DNA of 64,000 nt from Propionibacteriaceae bacterium (GCA_031265875.1 JAISCA010000004.1:99661-163660); one strand, 5' to 3'; positions 45,623 through 55,199 are shown, counted from the stretch's first letter. Made by a program: numbers and translations. The notes: generated by a model from the letters alone, not told the origin.

Positions 45623-47550
45623 GGCAGGGCCTCGAACACGAAATCGAAGGCGTTGGCCAAGACGACGCGGGCGCCGGGCTCGATGCTGACCGGTTCGTGG
45701 GCGCGCAGGGTGACGGGCGGGCGGTCCGGCGCGATGACCTGGGTGCCGTTGGTCGAGCCGAGGTCGCGCACGGTCACGAACCAGTCCTCCAAGCGGACTT
45801 CGAGGTGTTGGCCGGAGATGTCGCGGTTGGCGTCGGCGATCCGGATCAGATTGGGCTGCAGGCCTGAACCGTTGGCCAGCGGGCGCGGGTTACGTCCCAG
45901 GACGGCCCCCCGGTCCAGGTTGACGACGCCGCCGGAGGAGAGCCGGAGCACGCCCAGGGAGGGACGCGGCAGTTCGACCGGCTGTTGCTGCGGCACCGGT
46001 TGGCGGCAGACCCGACAGACGTCGGCGTAGGGCGGGTTGAGGTGCCGGGCTGGGCAGTAGACGGCCCCGACGATGGGACTGGAGGCGTCGAGCGGCGGAC
46101 CGGCGGGAGCGACTGGCCGACTCGGCGCTGGGCCGGACTGGCCCAAAGACGAGCCGGGTTCAGACCCGGGGACGGCCCCGGACGGTCCGACCGGGGTTGG
46201 GCCGACCGGGGTTGGGCCGACCGGGTCTGGAACGGCCGGGGTCGGATCCAGCGCAGCCGGGTCTGGGACGGGCGTCGGCTCAGCGACCGCCGCCGGCGGG
46301 GCCGGTGTGACCGAGGGGCCGGCCGCCAGGTCGGGCGGAGCGACTGGAACGGACTGAGGCCAGGACAGGGCGGCCTCGGGCTGGACCGAGATCTGGGAGC
46401 TGGGCAGAGCGTCGATGGAGACCGAGGAGGCGTTGGGACGCCAGTCGAAGGAGGCGATGAAACCACCCGCTGGGGGTGGCGCCGGGGCGGCAAGGGCGGA
46501 CGCCGCCCCGGCAGTACTGGGAGCGGCCGGGACGGCTGGCCCGGCCAGAGCGGGAGCCTGGTCGGCCTCCCGCGCGATCTCGCTCAGGGAGGCCGTGGCG
46601 GGAGCGACCTGAGTCAGGCCCAAGCCCCGGGGAGTGACGTGCGAGTCGTCGACCAGGGGCAGAGCGGAGGGAGGGAGAGCGGACGATTCGACTGCGGCGG
46701 GGGCAGCCGCTGAGTCGGCTTCCGCTGGAGCGGCCGCGGCCAACTCGGGCGGCGGCGGCATGGTGGCGCTGAAGAGGTGGGCGAAACCGGTCGCCCCGGA
46801 CTCCAACTCCGCCCCCGGCTCGGCTGGAGCGGGCGCGACCGGCGGTACGGCTGCGACGGGAGCGGCTGGAGGCCCGGAGGTGGTGGACGCCACCGCCGCC
46901 GATTCGGTGACGGCGGGGGGAGCGGGTGAGTCAGGCCCCGGCGCCGCCCCGGCCTCGGACCGATCCGTGGCGACGGGGTCGTCCGCGATAGCGCGGCTGG
47001 GCCGAGGCGAGCTGGCGACCTCGGCGGCGGGGGTGGGCGGAGGGACGGCGCCGACCGAACCGGTGGAGACGGCGGAGACGGGACGACCGGACGGGTCGGC
47101 CAGCAGCCAGCCCGCCGCCGTCAGAGCGACGGCGCCGGCCCAGCTTTGACCGCTGACCGTCTCGGACCCGGCCAGCGACAGCCGGACGGCCTGATCTAAG
47201 GCCACTTCCACCTCGGCCATCAGGCCCCCGCTGGTGATCTGGTCCAGACCCTCGACGGCGGCTGAGACCCGGCCCCGCACGATGACGCGAGTGGCGGTCG
47301 GACCGAAGGCGACCAAGCCGAAGGACGGCATCTGGCTGAGACCTTGGCTGGCCAACACGTCCAGAACGGCCTCGGGACTGCGCTGACGGGTCAGGACGGT
47401 GAAGGCGGCCGCCACTCGTTCGTCGTCCGGCGTCAGCTCGACCAGCAGGCAGACCGGCCAGGCCACCACCATCGTTCCTGGGCCCGGTCCGAAGGGCAAG
47501 CCCGCCGGTGGCGCCGGGAGGCCCACCGTTCCAGTCGTCGGTCCGATCAT
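45619..47550 (-). CDS. FHA-domain protein with zinc-ribbon-like CxxC and Pro/Ala-rich linker
   Basis: YCPARHLNPPYADVCRVCRQPV; VLGRNPRPL...ISGQHLEVRLEDWFVTVRDLGSTNGT. Confidence 0.85.
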   Translation of the reverse strand: MIGPTTGTVGLPAPPAGLPFGPGPGTMVVAWPVCLLVELTPDDERVAAAFTVLTRQRSPEAVLDVLASQGLSQMPSFGLVAFGPTATRVIVRGRVSAAVEGLDQITSGGLMAEVEVALDQAVRLSLAGSETVSGQSWAGAVALTAAGWLLADPSGRPVSAVSTGSVGAVPPPTPAAEVASSPRPSRAIADDPVATDRSEAGAAPGPDSPAPPAVTESAAVASTTSGPPAAPVAAVPPVAPAPAEPGAELESGATGFAHLFSATMPPPPELAAAAPAEADSAAAPAAVESSALPPSALPLVDDSHVTPRGLGLTQVAPATASLSEIAREADQAPALAGPAVPAAPSTAGAASALAAPAPPPAGGFIASFDWRPNASSVSIDALPSSQISVQPEAALSWPQSVPVAPPDLAAGPSVTPAPPAAVAEPTPVPDPAALDPTPAVPDPVGPTPVGPTPVGPSGAVPGSEPGSSLGQSGPAPSRPVAPAGPPLDASSPIVGAVYCPARHLNPPYADVCRVCRQPVPQQQPVELPRPSLGVLRLSSGGVVNLDRGAVLGRNPRPLANGSGLQPNLIRIADANRDISGQHLEVRLEDWFVTVRDLGSTNGTQVIAPDRPPVTLRAHEPVSIEPGARVVLANAFDFVFEALP

Positions 47551-48344
47551 GCGGCCACCACCAGATCCGGACGCGGGATGGTGTCCTCGGCTCGTTCAGT
47601 CTCGACCGAGCCCGGCTCGTCATCGGCCTCGATCCGCAGGACGAGCACTGTGACATTGTCACGCCCGCCCGCTTCCAAGGCCATCCGCAGCAGGCGGTCG
47701 GCGGCTTGGTCCGGGTCCGGGCAACCGTTCAGAACCTGGCCGATCTGATCGTCCGAGACCTCCGAGGTCAGTCCGTCGGAGCAGATCAGGAAGACCTCGC
47801 CCGCCATCGGCGGCAGCAGCAGGACGTCCGGCCGGGGCGGCGGCGACTGGCCCAGCGAGCGCGTCAAGACATTGCGCTGGGGGTGGCAGCGGGCCTGGCT
47901 GAGATCGATCTTGCCAGCCTGGATCAATTCCTCGACCTCGCTGTGATCGACCGTCTCACGGGTCAGCAGGTCGTCGGCGTAACGGTAGACCCGCGAGTCG
48001 CCGACGTGGAAGATGGCCCAGTGGTCCTGTTCCTGGCCCAAGCTGATGCTGGCCAATCCACAGACCGTCGAACCCAGCCCCTCGGCCTCGTCGTTGTCGC
48101 TGCCGTACCTCAGAATGGCCTGATTGATGGCGCCGACCGCCGCCACCAGATCGTCTTGGCAGAGCGGTCCAGCCGCGTCGCAGACCTGCAAGCGTTCGAT
48201 CACGATGCTGCTGGCGACATCGCCGGCGGCCTGGCCGCCCATGCCGTCGGCCACGGCCCAAATCCGCCGCCCGACTAGGTAATTGTCCTCGTTGTGGCGC
48301 CGCACCCGGCCCACATCGGAGCGGACGCCGGCTCGAACCCTCAT
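47547..48344 (-). CDS. PP2C-family Ser/Thr phosphatase
   Basis: MRVRAGVRSDVGRVRRHNEDNYL; VADGMGGQAAGDVAS; CSDGLTSEVSDDQI; GGRDNVTVLV; start at 48344 with GGGAGG RBS. Confidence 0.93.
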   Translation of the reverse strand: MRVRAGVRSDVGRVRRHNEDNYLVGRRIWAVADGMGGQAAGDVASSIVIERLQVCDAAGPLCQDDLVAAVGAINQAILRYGSDNDEAEGLGSTVCGLASISLGQEQDHWAIFHVGDSRVYRYADDLLTRETVDHSEVEELIQAGKIDLSQARCHPQRNVLTRSLGQSPPPRPDVLLLPPMAGEVFLICSDGLTSEVSDDQIGQVLNGCPDPDQAADRLLRMALEAGGRDNVTVLVLRIEADDEPGSVETERAEDTIPRPDLVVAA

Positions 48345-48451
48345 CGACCGCCTCCCTTCGCGCCCGCCGCTGGGGCCAAGCCCGCCCATCGGTTCGGCCA
48401 CGGCTCAACGCCTAACTACATTTGTAGCAAGGAAGGCTAGGGATTAGCCAT

Positions 48452-48465
48452 GGGGAGGACTCCCC
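48452..48465. promoter_or_regulatory. Shared operator copy 3, GGGGAGGACTCCCC
   Basis: Inverted repeat upstream of the first gene of the PP2C-to-eccC operon; -10-like TACAAA (48421-48426) 25 nt downstream. Confidence 0.7.
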
Positions 48466-48494
48466 CACTCGGACGGATGAGTGAGGGGAGTTCA

Positions 48495-49205
48495 CTAAGC
48501 GGTCGCCTCCGCTGCCAGCCGTCGGGCGGCCGGATCGATCTGGACGCCCGGACCCATGGTGGAGGAGAGAGTGACCTTGCGCAGGTAGCGTCCCTTGGAG
48601 GTGCTGGGCTTGAGCCTAAGGATCTCGTCCAGGGCGGCGGAGTAATTATCCAGCAGCTGGGTGGGATCGAAGGAGGCCTTGCCGATGATGAAGCAGAGGT
48701 TGGCCTGACGGTCGACCCGGAACTCGATCTTGCCGCCCTTGATGTCAGTCACGGCCTTGGCCACGTCCATCGTGACGGTGCCGGTCTTGGGGTTCGGCAT
48801 CAGACCGCGCGGGCCCAGGATGCGGCCCAACTTGCCTACCTTGCCCATCAGGTCGGGAGTGGCGACGACGGCGTCGAAATCGAGATAGCCGCCGGCCACC
48901 TTGTCGATCAACTCGTCGGCGCCGACCTCGTCGGCTCCGGCGGCGCTGGCGTCGGCCGCCTTCTCGCCGGTGGCGAAGACGAGGACCCGAGCCGTCTTGC
49001 CGGTGCCGTGGGGCAGATTGACCGTGCCCCGGACCATCTGGTCGGCCTTACGCGGATCGACCCCGAGCCGCATGGCGACCTCGATGGTCTCGTCGAACTT
49101 GGCCGAGGCGGCCTGCTTGACCTTGGCGATGGCCTCGGCGGCGGTGTGGAGCTGGTGCGGGTCGCGCTGAGCGGCGGCGGCCCGGTATGACTTACTGCGC
49201 TTCAT
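48495..49205 (-). CDS. rplA: 50S ribosomal protein L1
   Basis: [60 protein letters not shown]. Confidence 0.98.
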   Translation of the reverse strand: MKRSKSYRAAAAQRDPHQLHTAAEAIAKVKQAASAKFDETIEVAMRLGVDPRKADQMVRGTVNLPHGTGKTARVLVFATGEKAADASAAGADEVGADELIDKVAGGYLDFDAVVATPDLMGKVGKLGRILGPRGLMPNPKTGTVTMDVAKAVTDIKGGKIEFRVDRQANLCFIIGKASFDPTQLLDNYSAALDEILRLKPSTSKGRYLRKVTLSSTMGPGVQIDPAARRLAAEATA

Positions 49206-49294
49206 GGCTGGTTCCTTTCTGTCCACCCGGTCGGGTGGGGTCGCCAGATGTGGTCCGGGGTGCGCTCCCCTGCCACTTTGTGGTTTGGCTGCGG

Positions 49295-49726
49295 TCAGGA
49301 GCTGACGGTCACGCCCATTGAGCGGGCCGAGCCCTCGACGATCTTCATGGCCGCCTCGATGTCATTGGCATTGAGGTCGGGCATCTTGGTCTGAGCGATC
49401 TCACGCACCTGATCGCGCGTGATCTGGCCGACCTTGGTCTTGAGCGGATTGGACGAGCCGCTGGTCAGACCGGCGGCTTTCTTGATCAACTCCGCCGCCG
49501 GCGGAGTCTTGGTGATGAAGGTGAACGAACGATCTTCGAAGATCGTGATCTCGACCGGGATGACGGTGCCGCGCATGGCCTCGGTGGCAGCGTTGTACTG
49601 CTTGCAGAAGTCCATGATGTTGACACCGTGAGGGCCGAGAGCGGTGCCGACCGGAGGGGCCGGCGTGGCGGACCCCGCGTTCAAGGCGATCTTGACGAGG
49701 GCCGCGACCTTCTTCTTGGACGGCAT
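49295..49726 (-). CDS. rplK: 50S ribosomal protein L11
   Basis: [45 protein letters not shown]. Confidence 0.98.
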   Translation of the reverse strand: MPSKKKVAALVKIALNAGSATPAPPVGTALGPHGVNIMDFCKQYNAATEAMRGTVIPVEITIFEDRSFTFITKTPPAAELIKKAAGLTSGSSNPLKTKVGQITRDQVREIAQTKMPDLNANDIEAAMKIVEGSARSMGVTVSS

Positions 49727-49786
49727 GGTTTTTGGGTCCTTGCTCCAACAACGTCGCGGACTGTCCGCGACGGGTTAATCGACGGA

Positions 49787-50623
49787 TCAGATCTTCTGGA
49801 CCTGATCCAAAGTGAGGTCCACGGGTGTGTCGCGACCCATGAACTCCAGCGTCGCCTTCAGACGCTGGCTGTGCACGTTGATCTCGGTGATGGTGGCGTG
49901 CACCCCGGTGAACGGCCCATCGGTCAACATGACCGAATCGCCGACCCGGAAATCCACCAGCTCGACCTTCTTGCGTCGCTGGGTCGAGCCGCCGCCAGCG
50001 GCGGCGTTATGGGCCGCGATGACACTGGGCAAGAGCATGTCGATGACCTCGTCCAGCCCCAGCGGCACCGGGTTGTTGGCGTGGCCGACGAATCCGGTCA
50101 CGCTGGGAGTGTGGCGGACCGCCGCCCAGGAGTCGTCCATCATGTCCATCCGCACCAGGACATACCCTGGCGCGACGCTGCGCGTGACGGTCTTCTTCTG
50201 GCCGTTACGGATCTCGACCACCTCTTCGGTCGGCACCACGGCCTCGAAGATGTAATCCTCCATGTTCAAGGTCCGTACCCTGGAATCGAGGTTCTGCTTG
50301 ACCCGCTTCTCCATGCCGGAGTAAGTGTGAACGACATACCACTGGCCTGGCTTGTCGGACAGGTCCTGGGTCAAACGCTGCTTGGCCGCGACCGCCACGT
50401 CGTCGGAATCGTCCAGGCGCACCGTCGGCTCGGCCGGGGTGTCGTCCGGCTCGCCGAAGTCGAGATGGATATCAGCTTCGGCTTCGGCCTCGTCGTCATC
50501 GTCGAAGTCGAGATGGATCTCGATCCGATCGATGTCTTCGTCTGGGGCCGCGCCCAGGCCCAAGCTCAGGTCGCCCGGCTCAGTGGTCTCGTCAGTCGGC
50601 AAGTCAATTCCCTTCTCGTCCGG
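49787..50623 (-). CDS. nusG: Transcription termination/antitermination factor NusG, acidic N-terminal extension
   Basis: GQWYVVHTYSGMEKRVKQNLDSR...; VGDSVMLTDGPFTGVHATI. Confidence 0.97.
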   Translation of the reverse strand, partial: PDEKGIDLPTDETTEPGDLSLGLGAAPDEDIDRIEIHLDFDDDDEAEAEADIHLDFGEPDDTPAEPTVRLDDSDDVAVAAKQRLTQDLSDKPGQWYVVHTYSGMEKRVKQNLDSRVRTLNMEDYIFEAVVPTEEVVEIRNGQKKTVTRSVAPGYVLVRMDMMDDSWAAVRHTPSVTGFVGHANNPVPLGLDEVIDMLLPSVIAAHNAAAGGGSTQRRKKVELVDFRVGDSVMLTDGPFTGVHATITEINVHSQRLKATLEFMGRDTPVDLTLDQVQKI

Positions 50624-50628
50624 CATGG

Positions 50629-51573
50629 TCAGCCCAACCATCTCAAGACGGCCCAGCCCAAGCCGATGTCGAGAAAACCGATGACCGTGATCATGAAAAG
50701 GACGAAGACCAAGACGACCAAGAAGAAAGTGGCCATCTGAGAACCGGTCGGCCAGACCACCTTCTTCAGTTCTTGGATCGACTGGTTGACGAAGACGCCA
50801 GGGCCAGTCTTCTCCGGTTCCTTGGCGGCGGTGGCCTGGGCCCGACTACGGGTGGGTCGGTTCTTACGCGCCGCCGCCGCCCGAGCGGTGGCCGGCGCGG
50901 CGGCAGAGGCGGTGGGGGTGGCGGAGCGACGGACCGGACGGCGCGAGGAACCGGCCGCGGCGGCCGGGCTCGACTGGTCGTCCTCGGACTCCTCGGGCTC
51001 TTCAGACCCCTCGGCCGACTCGACGGCTGCAGGCTCGTCTTCGTCTGACTCCACCGGATCGTCTTCATCTGGAGCTTCGGTCTCTTCCAGAGCCTCGGCC
51101 TCTTCTGGAACCTCGGCCGAGTCGGCCGGCTCGGACTCTTCGGCCTCGGCCTCAGACCCATCGTCCGTCTCGTCTGGCGCCGGATCGGCTTCGGTCGCCG
51201 GCTCAGGCTCGTCCGCCGCAGCCTCAGCGGCCCCGGCTTGATCGGCTTCGTCCGGCTCGGCTAGGTCAGACTCAGAATCGGTCACAGCGACCTCTTCAGT
51301 GGCTTCCGGCTCGGCCGGGTCAGTCTCGGATCGGTCGGCGGTCGCGACGGGGTCGGCTGGCCCGGGCTCGTCGGCTGAGGCCGAGGACTCGGCCGGGGCG
51401 GGCTGATCGGAGTCGGCGGCCTGGACCTCGAACAAGTCGGGCTGGTCCGGCCCGAGGGCGGCTGGGACCTCCTCGGGCGCCGACGGGGAACGCGGCTCGA
51501 CCGACGCCGAATCCGGCGTCGCGGGACCGACCTCGGGCGCCGACGAATCGCCAGCAGTGTCCTTCGCCACCAT
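50629..51573 (-). CDS. secE: Preprotein translocase SecE with very long acidic N-terminal extension
   Basis: C-terminal SecE core VNQSIQELKKVVWPTGSQMATFFLVVLVFVLFMITVIGFLDIGLG; ~250-residue D/E/P/A-rich tail upstream. Confidence 0.95.
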   Translation of the reverse strand: MVAKDTAGDSSAPEVGPATPDSASVEPRSPSAPEEVPAALGPDQPDLFEVQAADSDQPAPAESSASADEPGPADPVATADRSETDPAEPEATEEVAVTDSESDLAEPDEADQAGAAEAAADEPEPATEADPAPDETDDGSEAEAEESEPADSAEVPEEAEALEETEAPDEDDPVESDEDEPAAVESAEGSEEPEESEDDQSSPAAAAGSSRRPVRRSATPTASAAAPATARAAAARKNRPTRSRAQATAAKEPEKTGPGVFVNQSIQELKKVVWPTGSQMATFFLVVLVFVLFMITVIGFLDIGLGWAVLRWLG

Positions 51574-51653
51574 GATCCTTACGTTCTCTTCGGGACTCCT
51601 AACGAGCCCGACTTCCGGCTTCACGACCCGGCAGGGGTCGCCTTCCTGAGTCG

Positions 51654-51726
<73 letters not shown>

Positions 51727-51834
51727 GTGTGATCCAGACGCTCGGCAGGCATAGGCCATCCGGGCGGCCAGTGACCACCGGCAAGACAGTCTACGAGCTT
51801 TGCCGCCCCACGTCGAACCGGACCGACGATCGAT

Positions 51835-52884
51835 TCAATCCAAGCTCAGGCCGACCAGAGTCGGCTCGACCTCCAGCCAGACCCCGAACTGATCGGCCAC
51901 ACCCCGCCTGATCCGGCTGGCCAAGGCGACGACCTGGGCGGCGCTGGCCCCACCCTGATTGGTCAAAGCCAAGACGTGACGGCTGGACAGACGGGCCGGC
52001 CCGAGGCCGTAGCCAGGCCAGAAACCGGCCCGCTCGATCAACCAGGCGGCCGACAGCTTGACCCGGCCGTCGTCTTGGGGATAACGCGGCGCGGTCTCCG
52101 GCAAACCAGCCGCCAGCGCGGCCGGCGCCACCGGGTTGGTGAAGAAGCTGCCGGCGCCGCAGCTGTCGGGGTCAGCCGGATCGAACAGCATGGACTTGCC
52201 CCGGCGTAGCTCCAGGACGGCCTGACGGACCTGGTCCAAGCGGGCGCGCTGGCCCGGCTCCAAGTTCAACCGGGTGGCCAGTTCGGCGTAACGCGGCGGC
52301 CCGGACAGTGGATCGCGCCGGAGCTGGAAATCGACCGACAGGATCAGGTGACGTCCCGGCTCGGTCTTGAAACGACTGCTGCGATAGGCGAAGGCGCAGT
52401 CGGCCGCCGCCCAAGTCACGATCTGACCGGTCCGCCGGTCCCAGGCCCTGAGCCCGACGATGGTCTCGGCCGCCTCCGCCCCGTAAGCGCCGATGTTCTG
52501 GATCGGGGCCGCCCCGACCGTGCCGGGGATGCCGGAGAGAGCCTCCAAGCCGGCCCAGCCCCGCTCCACGGTCTCGGCCACCAAGCCGTCCCACGACTGA
52601 CCCGCCGCCACCGTCAAGCGGACCCGGTCCGGCGCCGCCAGATCGACCCGGCGGCCGCTGGTGGCGACCAACACGGCCAAGCCGGGGAAACCGGCGTCAG
52701 CGATCAGGACATTGGAGCCCGCGCCCAAGACCAAGACCGGATCGCCGGCCCGGTCCGCCCGCCGGACGGCTTCGATCAGCTCCGCCTCGTCGGTGGCCCG
52801 CAGCAGGCGAGCGGCCGGACCGCCCAAGCCGAAGGTGGTGTGGTCGGCCAAGCGGGCGGACGGCTCCGGGTCGGACCGTCTCAT
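51835..52884 (-). CDS. murB: UDP-N-acetylmuramate dehydrogenase
   Basis: LADHTTFGLGGPAARLL...VLGAGSNVLIAD...LEALSGIPGTVGAAPIQNIGAYG. Confidence 0.95.
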   Translation of the reverse strand: MRRSDPEPSARLADHTTFGLGGPAARLLRATDEAELIEAVRRADRAGDPVLVLGAGSNVLIADAGFPGLAVLVATSGRRVDLAAPDRVRLTVAAGQSWDGLVAETVERGWAGLEALSGIPGTVGAAPIQNIGAYGAEAAETIVGLRAWDRRTGQIVTWAAADCAFAYRSSRFKTEPGRHLILSVDFQLRRDPLSGPPRYAELATRLNLEPGQRARLDQVRQAVLELRRGKSMLFDPADPDSCGAGSFFTNPVAPAALAAGLPETAPRYPQDDGRVKLSAAWLIERAGFWPGYGLGPARLSSRHVLALTNQGGASAAQVVALASRIRRGVADQFGVWLEVEPTLVGLSLD

Positions 52885-52987
52885 TCTGACGCCGCCCGGC
52901 CCGAGGCCGGTGAGAACCGCCCACTCACGATTGCCCCACCTGGCCCAAAACCCGAGCGGGCGAGGCGCCTGGACGACGACCGCCCGC

Positions 52988-53443
52988 TCACGCCGCGCCT
53001 TCTACGGGCCGGTCGACCTCGACCTTGACCCGGCCCAGCACCGGCTGGTCTTGGCAGGTGACGTCGAGCACGACGACGAAGCGGTCCGCCAGCTCTTCGG
53101 CGACCCGGCCTTGAACGACCAACTCAGCCCCTCGATCATCGTCCGGCACCACCAGCGGACGGACGAAACGAGCGCTGTACGAGCGCACCGCCGTCGGCCC
53201 GCCGACCCAATCGGTCACGGCGCGCAGAGCCAACCCCATGGTCAGCAGGCCGTGCGCCACCACCCCGGGCAAGCCCAGGGCGAGAGCCCGGCGGTCGGAG
53301 TGATGGATGGGATTGAAGTCGGTCGAGGCCCCGGCGTAACGGACCAGATCGTCACGGCTGACGGTCAAGCGCAGCGGCGGCAGGAGGGTTCCGGCCGACG
53401 CCTCCAGCGGGCCGACGACCGGGGCGGAAACGATCCCCGTCAC
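52988..53443 (-). CDS. MaoC/HadB-like dehydratase
   Basis: GTG start; DLVRYAGASTDFNPIHHSDRRALALGLPGVVAHGLLTMGL hot-dog motif. Confidence 0.9.
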   Translation of the reverse strand: MTGIVSAPVVGPLEASAGTLLPPLRLTVSRDDLVRYAGASTDFNPIHHSDRRALALGLPGVVAHGLLTMGLALRAVTDWVGGPTAVRSYSARFVRPLVVPDDDRGAELVVQGRVAEELADRFVVVLDVTCQDQPVLGRVKVEVDRPVEGAA

Positions 53444-53862
53444 GCTTCCTCCTGGCGGTGGATCAGGGTCGAAGCCGAGCTGGCCAGCAGTTGGCCGGTC
53501 TGATCGCGCAGTTCGACGGTCAGGCCGAGGTGGGTCAGAGGGCCGCGCTGACGCACCCCGTCGATGGTCAAACTGGCCTGGACGCGCTGACCGGCCCGTA
53601 AGGGGTGGACGAACTGGAAAGCCTGGTCGGCGTGGATGACCCGGGCCAGCGTCAGATCCAGCTCGGGATCGGCCCACAGCTGGTCCCAGGCCTGGGCGGC
53701 GATGACAGCGGCGAAGGTGGGCGGGGCGACGGCTTGATCGCCTCGATACGCCGGATTGTCATCGCCCAGCGCGCGGGCGAACTCGGCGATCTTGACCGCC
53801 GTGACCTCGTAGGCGGCGGTGGGACCGAAGACACGGCCGATGTGGTCGGGACTGATCGGCAT
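53440..53862 (-). CDS. HadA-like (FAS1-type) dehydratase
   Basis: IAEFARALGDDNPAYRG...VAPPTFAAVIAAQAW; 4-bp overlap with the downstream MaoC gene. Confidence 0.88.
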   Translation of the reverse strand: MPISPDHIGRVFGPTAAYEVTAVKIAEFARALGDDNPAYRGDQAVAPPTFAAVIAAQAWDQLWADPELDLTLARVIHADQAFQFVHPLRAGQRVQASLTIDGVRQRGPLTHLGLTVELRDQTGQLLASSASTLIHRQEEA

Positions 53863-53903
53863 GGTGACGGCGGCCGGCGGTGACAGCGCGGCGGCGGGGC
53901 CGC

Positions 53904-54074
53904 TCAGCGAGTCTCGCGGTGAGCCTGGTGCTGCTTGCAGCGGGCGCAGAACTTCTTCAGCTCCAGACGATCCGGATCGTTACGGCGGTTCTTCTTGGTG
54001 ATGTAGTTCCGCTCTTTGCAGACCGTGCACGCCAGCGTGATCTTGGGGCGGATGTCGCCAGCCTTCTTCGCCAT
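53904..54074 (-). CDS. rpmG: 50S ribosomal protein L33 (Cys4 zinc-binding form)
   Basis: [56 protein letters not shown], manually translated; absent from the ORF track because it is short. Confidence 0.95.
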   Translation of the reverse strand: MAKKAGDIRPKITLACTVCKERNYITKKNRRNDPDRLELKKFCARCKQHQAHRETR

Positions 54075-54159
54075 GTCGTCCTCTTCATCGTCTTCGGTGT
54101 CGCCGCCTAATGGCTGCGAGCCCGGCCAGTCGAGCGGCCGAGCCAGCCCCTCGTCGCAG

Positions 54160-54233
54160 TAGCGGGAGCGGGACTTGAACCCGCGACCTAGCGATTATGA
54201 GCCGCTCGCTCTGACCGACTGAGCTATCCCGCC
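54160..54233 (-). tRNA. tRNA-Met (CAT), elongator type
   Basis: GGCGGGATAGCTCAGTCGGTCAGAGCGAGCGGCTCATAATCGCTAGGTCGCGGGTTCAAGTCCCGCTCCCGCTA. Confidence 0.95.
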
Positions 54234-54278
54234 TGGGATGGCCACCAGGCCCGCCCCAGGGGGCAGATCTAAGCGCCG

Positions 54279-54351
54279 AGCCCCCATGCGGAATCGAACC
54301 GCAGACCTTCTCCTTACCATGGAGACGCTCTACCGACTGAGCTATAGGGGC
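54279..54351 (-). tRNA. tRNA-Thr (GGT)
   Basis: GCCCCTATAGCTCAGTCGGTAGAGCGTCTCCATGGTAAGGAGAAGGTCTGCGGTTCGATTCCGCATGGGGGCT. Confidence 0.95.
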
Positions 54352-54733
54352 TTAGTGTCATTCGACACGGAGCCGAGGGCGGACCCGACAGACTGAACCT
54401 CGACTCCCCGGCTCAGGCCCGTGGACAATCCACGAATCGAAGGCAGGAGAGCGCTGAACGCCTAGTCCGGCACGCCTTAAGCGCATGGTTTTTGAGGCCA
54501 GTCGCCTAGTCGCCGTCTAAAGATACACGACGCCTGACAGGATGGCGAATCACTTTCGCCGTCCCCATCCGCGACCGCGTCGAGTACCGCCCGTCGACGC
54601 CCACACCGCCCCCGTCCGCGATCATCCCCGACCGAGGCAGACGCCCCCATCCGCGCTCGCGCTAGCTGAGTCAAGTCGCCACTTGGAGCGCCCTCAGCTT
54701 CCCTGCTATCGTAACTCGCTGGACACCAGTCCC

Positions 54734-54815
54734 GGCAGGTTGCCCGAGTGGTCAAAGGGAACGGTCTGTAAAACCGTCGGCAAAGCCTACGTTGGTTCGA
54801 ACCCAACACCTGCCA
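54734..54815 (+). tRNA. tRNA-Tyr (GTA), with long variable arm
   Basis: GGCAGGTTGCCCGAGTGGTCAAAGGGAACGGTCTGTAAAACCGTCGGCAAAGCCTACGTTGGTTCGAACCCAACACCTGCCA. Confidence 0.96.
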
Positions 54816-54959
54816 CGAGCGAGGCAGGACTATGTCTGGTTTGCACCAGACCGAACTCGCTCGTCCTTCATTCCTTGGGGGCCAAGCCCCCAATCCCCCC
54901 TTACCCGTGGTCAAGTCCGTCTCTTCGTCCCACCCCGAGTCGGTCCCGCTCCATTCCCC

Positions 54960-55056
54960 ACCGCCGACTGAGCATTTACGACCACCGACACGCCGAAACA
55001 AGAGCCGTAACCCGTCAATCGCGCAACAGGCCTCCGTCGACTGAGCACTTATGATC
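54960..55056 (+). repeat. Dispersed intergenic repeat, copy C, plus a partial second unit
   Basis: TTACGACCACCGACACGCCGAAACAAGAGCCGTAACCCGTCAATCGCGCAAC; then cgtcGACTGAGCACTTATGATCAC echoing GACTGAGCATTTACGACCAC. Confidence 0.7.
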
Positions 55057-55199
55057 ACAAAACCAGACCGAACCCGGCCCAAGGCCCCGGCGGGGACGCC
55101 GAAAGCGACCCTCCAGACAGTCAAGACCACCCATCCCGACCCCCGCCGAAGCCGCGGCAGAACCGTACGGTCCGGCCGCCTGCCAGGGCGACCGGAGCC

